A stretch of DNA of 64,000 nt from Nigrospora sphaerica (Eukaryota > Ascomycota > Sordariomycetes > Amphisphaeriales > Apiosporaceae). Of this stretch, positions 57,752 to 64,000 are shown in pieces (positions within the stretch are counted from its first letter, which is position 1; each line of letters starts with the position of its first letter). A program made the translations under genes and the position numbers. Where the stretch lies: the NCBI GenBank assembly GCA_018287875.1, contig JAGVVL010000015.1:2480001-2544000 (forward strand), written 5' to 3'. The notes beneath the pieces are model-generated. The model had not been told where the DNA came from, did not search any database, and was given only the letters and a program-made list of their open reading frames with translations.

Positions 57752-59270
57752 TCAGCCCCCAGCAAGAAAACGAGGCATGTGCCAGCCGCCGGGCTCCGTT
57801 CCCTCCGTCGGTGCTGGCATTCGGACTCGGTGGCGGGCCGACTCAAGTAGGAGCACCAGGGCCGCAGATACGAACACTGCCAGGAATACGAAGCGCCTGT
57901 TTACGGGGCCGATTTTTGCGTATTTCGATGATCCGATAACGGCCACTGCACATGCCCGGAGATCTTCCAGGGTCATCTGGTACAGAATAAATGACGTTAG
58001 AGTTATTCCGTAGCCGAAGATCTGGAGGGGTGATATCGTGGTTCCCCAGATGAAGACAGAGGTGACTATGAGGATGATGTTTTTCAGGACGCCGGTGATA
58101 TGCAGCATGAGGCCTGACGTTTTGCCAATCTGCGAGGATGTGAGTCGATGCGACGGACGAGACGCCATGCGAAAAGGGGTCGGGAGGGATACGTACGAGG
58201 AGCACGCTCGAGATGTTGAGCATGAAAGCCACTAGGGCGTTGAGAAACAGCACCCACGGGCCTGTCGTGGCAATGCTCTCGAGCTGAAAGTGAGGCCACT
58301 CGGTGAACCAAGCAACGCCGAGATTGATGAGAGCGCAGACAGGGGCGTAGTAGTACAGGCTGACGAGAGGATCCATTTTCATGCCCGCGTCCGACATCAG
58401 AGCCTTGATCATAACGACTCGCGTCGACTCGAAAACGAGTCCCCCCAGCTGGAGGAGGAAGCCCGTCGTGGAGAAGTGAATCTCGCCGGCGCTGGCTAGC
58501 AAGACGCCGAATACTATGCCCAAGATTTTGAGCACCACGGGCGTGGTCAGGCGTTCCTGCCCCCACATCCACGCGATGACCAGAGTGAAGAAGGGCGCGG
58601 CGGCCTGGGAAGCTGGTGAGTCTATAGGTCCGAGTCGGCGTCTTCCACGACGGCGGGGTACCAAGACGTACCTTCAGCATTTGTATGAACGCCACATTCA
58701 GGTGCAGGTACGTCAAGTTACTGCAGACCATGCTCCCGCTGTACAGAAAGCCAATGGGAACCACGGCCTTGACGTACAAGCGCTGAGTCATCTTGACATC
58801 GTGGCGACCGTCGAGGAGAGACGTGGTCCTCGCAAGCAACTGGGTCGCCAGGGCCGCAAACGTCATATGCCACCATGTCAAAACCACGGCTGAGCCCGTC
58901 TGTCAGAGCCCTTGGCAGCAGCGCGTGGGAAGAGTGTTCCAAACTCACGATAGCCTGGGGACCGTTAGTTAGCTAGTTGGGTGTGGGTTGGGGTTGCCCA
59001 GACCACGACTTACGGAAACCGGCATTATCAATCAGCCACTTGTTGAACAGGATGGTCAGGTTGGAAAATACCATCCAACTCCTGGCGGCACGAGGAAAGC
59101 CATTAGCCACGACCAACGTATTCCTTCTCCCGGCGGGGGGGGGGGGGGGGGGGGATCGGCTGCGATGTGTCTTACGCCACGTAGAAGACGGGGTGCAGGG
59201 CCAGAAAGCCAGCCCGCACTTTAGCTGGCGTGGTGGAGGTAGGCAGCAAGTCGCTCGCCCGAGGCGCCAT
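57752..59270 (-). CDS. Triose-phosphate/nucleotide-sugar translocator-type transporter (DMT superfamily), 6 exons
   Basis: Exons are 59270-59176, 59081-59014, 58954-58949, 58889-58672, 58604-58197 and 58129-57752. The third exon is only 6 nt (GCTATC). Introns are 94, 59, 59, 67 and 67 nt with standard donors (GTAAGA, GTAAGT, GTGAGT, GTACGT, GTACGT). The product is 390 residues. The spliced frame gives LHPVFYVASWM, then ILFNKWLIDNAGFRYPVVLTWWHMTFA, which is the conserved opening of the TPT (DUF250) family (shown here in parts: NKWLIDNAGFRYP and VVLTWWHMTF). Later landmarks are NVAFIQMLKAAAPFFTL, ASAGEIHF, GFLLQLGG and DPLVSLYYYAPV. About ten spans are expected. Relatives move nucleotide sugars or sugar phosphates across Golgi/ER membranes, or are of unknown substrate; substrate here is not predictable. 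A G20 run (plus strand) lies in the first intron. Confidence 0.9.
58949..58954 (-). other. Six-nucleotide microexon of the DMT transporter gene
   Basis: The bases GCTATC are flanked by CCCCAG upstream and GTGAGT downstream on the minus strand. With a C from the previous exon and CC from the next they complete Arg-Tyr-Pro of the conserved GFRYP motif. Without them the protein would lose two residues from this motif while keeping frame. Confidence 0.82.
59135..59154. repeat. G20 homopolymer run inside an intron
   Basis: Twenty consecutive G residues on the plus strand, so a C20 run in the transporter pre-mRNA. It sits in the 94-nt first intron of the DMT transporter. Such runs are prone to length change and to sequencing error. 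Confidence 0.9.
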
Positions 59271-60465
59271 GTTGGCGCGCAATGAATGCTTAACGGGTTA
59301 GTAGTTATGACCAAGAACGAAAGGCATGCCAAACGAGTGCCAGCAGGCGGAGGCACTGGGGAGCAAGATGTATGCAGAGCGAAGGGGGAGGGCCAATCCG
59401 CCGCAAGGCCACGGAGAGCAGATTGACGTAGATTATCAATACTTCACTAGCATGGACGGAACGTGTATCTACCTGCTTGCTTAAGTACCTCCTTCCAATG
59501 GTACGCAGTCACGGGATGCCCGCCGTCAAAGCCAGCAGGCAGTCCGAGACCATTTAGCCAGGAACATTATTGATTGTGTGGCGTCACCCCGAGCAGACGA
59601 AGGTGAGACCTTCCAGCGGACGAGCATAGAGTGGAGGATCGTGGTTGGGCCCTGCTGGCAGGTACCGCCTGCGGTTGCTTTTTCTTCCCCCGGCCGCCTT
59701 GAAGCTTGCCGAGAGCATTGCACCTTGAGGCGGCGGCTTGACTATTAGTTGCTTGTTGGAACCAGAGGCTCGCAGGCAACTCAAAGTTACAAGCTCTAGA
59801 GGTTGCGCAAGACCATGGGATGCGAGGGCGAACCGGGGATTGGGAAGCTGGTCGACTTGGCGCCGAGGTGGCAGGTCCCGAGTGCGCATGTGCCTGGACA
59901 GGCGACGGGCGCGGGATCAGACAATGTTTAAATAATGGCCATATGGAAGGGGAGCGATACGAGTCCAGACCATATGGGTAGTCGTGTTCGCGTTGTTGTC
60001 TGGGACTCTCTCCCAGGGTCCGAGTCGAGAAGGTCCACTGCAATCGAGTGTATGCCATGGATCCATCCCATCCAACTACGAGGCAGCTCGAGGGGAAGTG
60101 TGTGTGTGGGATTGAAAGGGTCCATCGTTGGCACTTTATAGAAGCTAGTGGGAACCTACATAGTCGTACTTAACCTACATGTAGTGTAAATATATACCGA
60201 TTTGAGGTTCCGTATGGGGAACGTCATGGGTGCTGGTACATCATGTCAGTTAATGGTATGGACGCTTCAGGGGACAGACAGCGGGTTATTGACCATGTTC
60301 ATCGGAAAGCAGGTACGGGCAGACTGAGGCGCCCAACTGTCCACAGCTGGTAACGGCTGATGAGGCTGGGCTACCTACTTATAGCTGGGGGGGGGAGGGG
60401 CTTGGCTAGCCCGTCAATCAACCAATGCTTGATGATTGATTGACCCATGCAAGGAGGCGAGAGAG

Positions 60466-60502
<37 letters not shown>

Positions 60503-60770
60503 AGTTCAGCGACCATCCAGACCCCCCCCCCTGGTAATGGCCCCCCCCTTGTCGCGGCCGATGGCTTGCTTCCCCACAGCCAACTTCGAGCCTCCAAGCC
60601 CGGTACATCGCCAACGCCCCCTGTGGGGGTTTCTGGTCCAGGTTGCTCTCGCTAACTACCACTTCGACTGCCTCTACGCTTGCTCGAGCTCTCCTGTTCC
60701 GCCTGGATGAGGCGGCGGCGCCGGTGTTAGCCCTCACGAGAGAAGCTCCCGCCTACGGGCTACCATCACC
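59271..60770. promoter_or_regulatory. Divergent promoter region of DMT transporter and recyclin-1
   Basis: Both genes start outward from this 1.5 kb. A CCAAT word lies at 60422-60426. A GA run (60468-60500) and C-runs (60522-60531 and 60541-60548) lie in the probable leader of recyclin-1. Several TACCTA/TAGGTA-like words occur (for example near 59470 and 60150). No coding sequence recognised. Confidence 0.5.
60468..60500 (+). repeat. GA dinucleotide microsatellite
   Basis: About 16 uninterrupted GA units, 270 nt upstream of the recyclin-1 ATG. This is a typical fungal promoter or leader microsatellite. Confidence 0.95.
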
Positions 60771-63537
60771 ATGTCCAACTTCAAGCGAGCCTCGCAGCCT
60801 GGCCGGCCCGTGGCCAGGAACAGCATCCTGAGCACGCTACAGGCGACAACGATGCTGGATACCAAGACATTGCTGCCCGCCGGTGAGAAGCACTTCCGCC
60901 CCAAGCACCGTCCCGCTCTGTCGCCCGCGCGAGAACTGACAGGCAGCAGAGATCCTGGCCACCATTCTCGACTACCTCCCGGTCTCTGACCAGCTACGAT
61001 TTGCCAGGACGTCCCGCCGCTTCCGCGAGATGGTCTACGACGATACGAGATGGGTAGCCAGGCTGAAGAGTATGGGCTGCTGGGATGAAGCCGAAGCGAG
61101 ACAGCGGTTCGAGGACGCCATGAAACGGAAACGAGAAGCCGCCGAGCGCGCCAATGCCGACGCCTCCAAGCGCACGACGCTGTTTGATGCCGCACAAGAA
61201 GAGGAGCGACGGCTCAGGTTGGCCGAGGAAGTAGCCCGGGCCCCCGAGGTCCGAGTGGACGGCTTCGAGACGCTAAGCCTGAACGCCCCCAGGTCAACCG
61301 AGGAAGATCCCAATGCCCTCCTGGACGTGCTCAAAAACGCGAAAAGCATCCGGGGCTACGCGCGGCAGGAGTACGGCAAGATCTACGGGGCTCTTGCGCC
61401 CTTTTACTTCGACCTGGTTCGAGCCAAGAGCCATACAGACCCGGCCGTCTTCAAGGTCTTCCGGGACCCGGAAAGCCAAGCCCGGATGCTCCACAACCTC
61501 CTGGACTTCGCCAAGAACGACTGGTCTCAGGGCTGGCGGGACCGGGAGGACAGGCTGTTGAACATGGCCAACATCTTTGAAAGCGCCGTCCTGAGAGAGT
61601 TCGAGCAGGGGTACGAGTTCTGGGACGTGGACGGGAGGATGAAGAGGTACGGGCACGTTTTACACGCGCTGAATGGTGGCCATGCGGCCGTGGATCTTTT
61701 CGTCTCGAAGCACCCCATTTTTGAGAACCGTGAGGTTCTGGCCAACCCGATCGACTGCTTCAACCGAGCGCCCGAGGGCAGCATCACGCTAGAACCATCG
61801 CGCGAGTTCTTCGAAACGCTGGCGCTCAAGGTGGGCGAGCAGGCCTCGGTGATAGGACGCATATTCCCCGAATCCGAGCCCGTCTACTGGGGGCTGCTGG
61901 AGAAAATCAGGGAAGACATAATCGGCGAATACGTCACGACTCTGCTGGACGAGGGCCACGGACGGGATGTGGCCTCGTACCTGATCGCCGTGTCGGGCTT
62001 GTTCGAGCAGTGCCTGGCATTTGCGCGCGCGCTGGACTCGCCAGGGGCCTCGAAAGAGCAACTGGAGGACAAGGCCAAAGATCTTGCCCGCAAGGTCTTT
62101 GAGCCCCATTTGGATCTCTACTTGCAGGAGGAGCTCGACTTCTTCACCAAGCATGCGGAACGAGAGGTCGGGAACTGGGAGCAGAAATTGTCGGACCAGG
62201 AAGCCACGGTCGAGTCCTTCTACATGGGTAATTTCAACCGGAGGGCGGACAAGAACGACTTTCTGAGCTCGTTCAAAAAGGTCGTCATGATGCCGGTGAC
62301 GGTTCTGCCGACGATCCCCCTGTCTTCCCCATTCGCCGCCAAACAGGCGTCAACGCCGACCGGCCAACGCCCCAACAGCATTACGGAACCCCCAAGATCG
62401 TCCCTGACGGCCAGCCCGGCACCCGGAGGCGCGCTGGAACGGAAACCCAGTCCCTTGCCTGCCGAGGCGCCGACTGACGAGCTCAAGGCAAAGGCGGCGC
62501 TCATGGCGAACCGGCTCGAAGGGATCAAGTCGCTCTTCAGCATCGAGGTCGCCCTCGATCTTGTGCGTGCGGCCAAGGAGAGTCTGGGACGTGCCGCCGT
62601 ATTCGTCCGGCTTGGCGGACAAGCGGGCGGAGAGGCCCGCGAGCAATGCGAGGCCGTTTTTATTGTCCTGCTGAAGATCCTGGGCCAGACCCACGTCAAA
62701 AACGGGTTTGTTAAGGCAGTTGAGCACCTTTCCCACTACAACCCCCGCGAAGTCAGTGACCACAGCCAAGCGGGCGTTGCGCCACTGGTCACATTTATCG
62801 AACTGGTCAATGTGGGAGACCTCATCTCCCAGATGATCGACGTGTTTTACGAGCAGCAGCTCGCCGCCCCCAAAATCGCGGACCGCAACGACTTCCTCGA
62901 CCCTGCCGGGTTAGCCAAGAAGAAGTGGGAGCAGATGTTGGACGAAAGCGTAGCGGCCGGGCTGAACAAAGGCATCGACGTGCTGATGGACGAGGTCGAG
63001 TATATCTGCGGCACCACGCAGTTGCCCACCGACTTCAACCCACCACCCACGACCGAGGTGAAGGGGGACGCGGATATCGGACCGACGCAGACGGCCAAAC
63101 GCATCGTGGAGCTCGTCTCTTCGCACACGAACATGCTCGTAGGAAGCACGGAGAAGACGATGCTCGATGTTTTCAACGGAGAAGTGGGCCTGCGCTTGTT
63201 CACGGCCATCTGCAAGCATCTGAAGCGGCAACGGATCAGCACGGAGGGCGCCATCAAGCTCATTGCGGATATGAACCTCTACTTCGATTACATCCGCAGC
63301 CTCCGGAACCCCGACCTGCTGGCGTACTTCAAAGCGTTGCGGGAGCTCAGCCAGATCTACCTCATCGACGGCAAGGAGGCCAAGGAGATGGCCACCATCA
63401 TTGCGGACGGCGAACGGGTCAGCGGTATCTTCCGGGCCGAAGAGGTCTACGAATTCGCCGAGAGGAGGGCGGATTGGTACCAGGTCAAGCGCAACGTGGA
63501 GCGCCACATGTATGGGATGGATTGCAGTGTGATGTGA
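60771..63537 (+). CDS. RCY1: Recyclin-1: F-box protein with Sec10-like exocyst domain
   Basis: Exons are 60771-60882 and 60950-63537, with one 67-nt intron (GTGAGA..GCAG) that joins the frame as PAEIL. The product is 899 residues. The F-box lies at about residues 35-75 (LLPAEILATILDYL, then DQLRFARTSRRF). A charged coiled-coil-like stretch follows (residues 80-150), then the long Sec10/recyclin domain (about 160 to the end), interrupted by a Pro/Ser-rich linker around 510-560. The last four residues are CSVM, a CaaX box that predicts farnesylation and membrane attachment; yeast Rcy1 is also known to combine an F-box with a C-terminal CaaX box. Rcy1 works with Skp1 in recycling of cargo from endosomes to the Golgi. 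The ATG lies in good context (TCACCATGTC). Identification is firm. Confidence 0.95.
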
Positions 63538-64000
63538 AAAGGGAACGTAGTCCGAGAAGCATCTCGGTAAGGGGGAAGGGGGTCCTAGACCCGAGACAAA
63601 ACAAGGATGCCCAATGCCCCTCCCGACATCAGCACGGCTTGCACTGACGCACGCTACCTACATAAGTACCTGCTTAGTAAGAGTAAGCTTGGATGGATAC
63701 CGGGCGCCTGCTGAGCCATGGATTCGTCGGGAGCTTCGCCCCCGAGGCATTTCTCTCAAGTGCCAATTGCCAGCCCTAGTTCAAGTCAGGTGCCGCAAAA
63801 AAACGAAACGCGGCCGGGCGATGCCGGGACGGCTTTCGGGACCCAGTAGCGGGAAGCGGCTCTTTGCCGTGGCGCCGGGGAACTGGGAAATTGCGGACGG
63901 GGGAGGGTGCAGAAGACGGGAAGGCCCAGGCGAAAATAGCATTGCATCGCGGTTCGCGCAGCAGATTTTGGTCACGCGGGCAGAAACTGCCTTCCTTTCC
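63538..64000. other. 3' flank of recyclin-1
   Basis: Contains the 3' end of the recyclin-1 transcript. TACCTA-like words occur near 63655-63670. No coding sequence recognised up to the window edge. Confidence 0.5.

Overview
The window reads as nuclear DNA of a GC-rich filamentous ascomycete (Pezizomycotina, most likely Sordariomycetes). The protein-coding genes carry short introns (53 to 109 nt) with GT..AG ends. The families present are typical of filamentous fungi: a four-finger C2H2 regulator of the Azf1 type, a Zn2Cys6 regulator with a fungal-specific domain, a DHA2 drug-efflux pump and a recyclin-1 F-box protein. I cannot name the species. I saw no tRNA, rRNA, CRISPR array or recognisable transposon by eye, but could not search systematically.

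Layout. About 1-2.8 kb: no gene seen. 2.8-4.4 kb (-): C2H2 zinc-finger regulator. 4.6-17.4 kb: a stretch of almost 13 kb with no gene I can support, rich in simple repeats. 17.4-18.6 kb (-): SF3b subunit SF3B4/Hsh49. 20.3-21.2 kb (+): mitochondrial FAD/folate-type carrier (Flx1-like). 22.1-23.1 kb (+): PQ-loop membrane protein. 25.7-26.2 kb (+): FAM32A-family protein. 27.2-28.5 kb (-): secreted Ser/Thr/Pro-rich, probably GPI-anchored protein. 32.9-35.7 kb (+): dolichol kinase. 38.4-40.8 kb (+): Zn2Cys6 transcription factor, followed by a 14-TM efflux pump at 42.2-44.2 kb (+). 47.1 kb (+): 77-residue single-span membrane protein. 50.3-50.8 kb (-): 170-residue tail-anchored-looking protein. 55.9-56.5 kb (+): small secreted cysteine-containing protein with a broken frame. 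57.8-59.3 kb (-): triose-phosphate/nucleotide-sugar translocator-type DMT transporter with a 6-nt microexon. 60.8-63.5 kb (+): recyclin-1 (F-box plus Sec10-like domain, CaaX end).

How the genes relate. Most are independent housekeeping genes. Two act in pre-mRNA splicing (SF3B4, FAM32A). Several serve the secretory pathway: dolichol kinase for glycosylation, the DMT transporter, recyclin-1 for endosome/Golgi recycling, and the PQ-loop protein. The Zn2Cys6 regulator and DHA2 pump form the only pair that looks functionally linked by position, with no biosynthetic gene beside them. I did not find a clearly new multi-gene system. The most interesting items are gene-structure details: the 6-nt microexon, an intron whose retention would replace a GPI-anchor signal, a TTG where an initiator ATG might be expected, and a frame-broken secreted protein.
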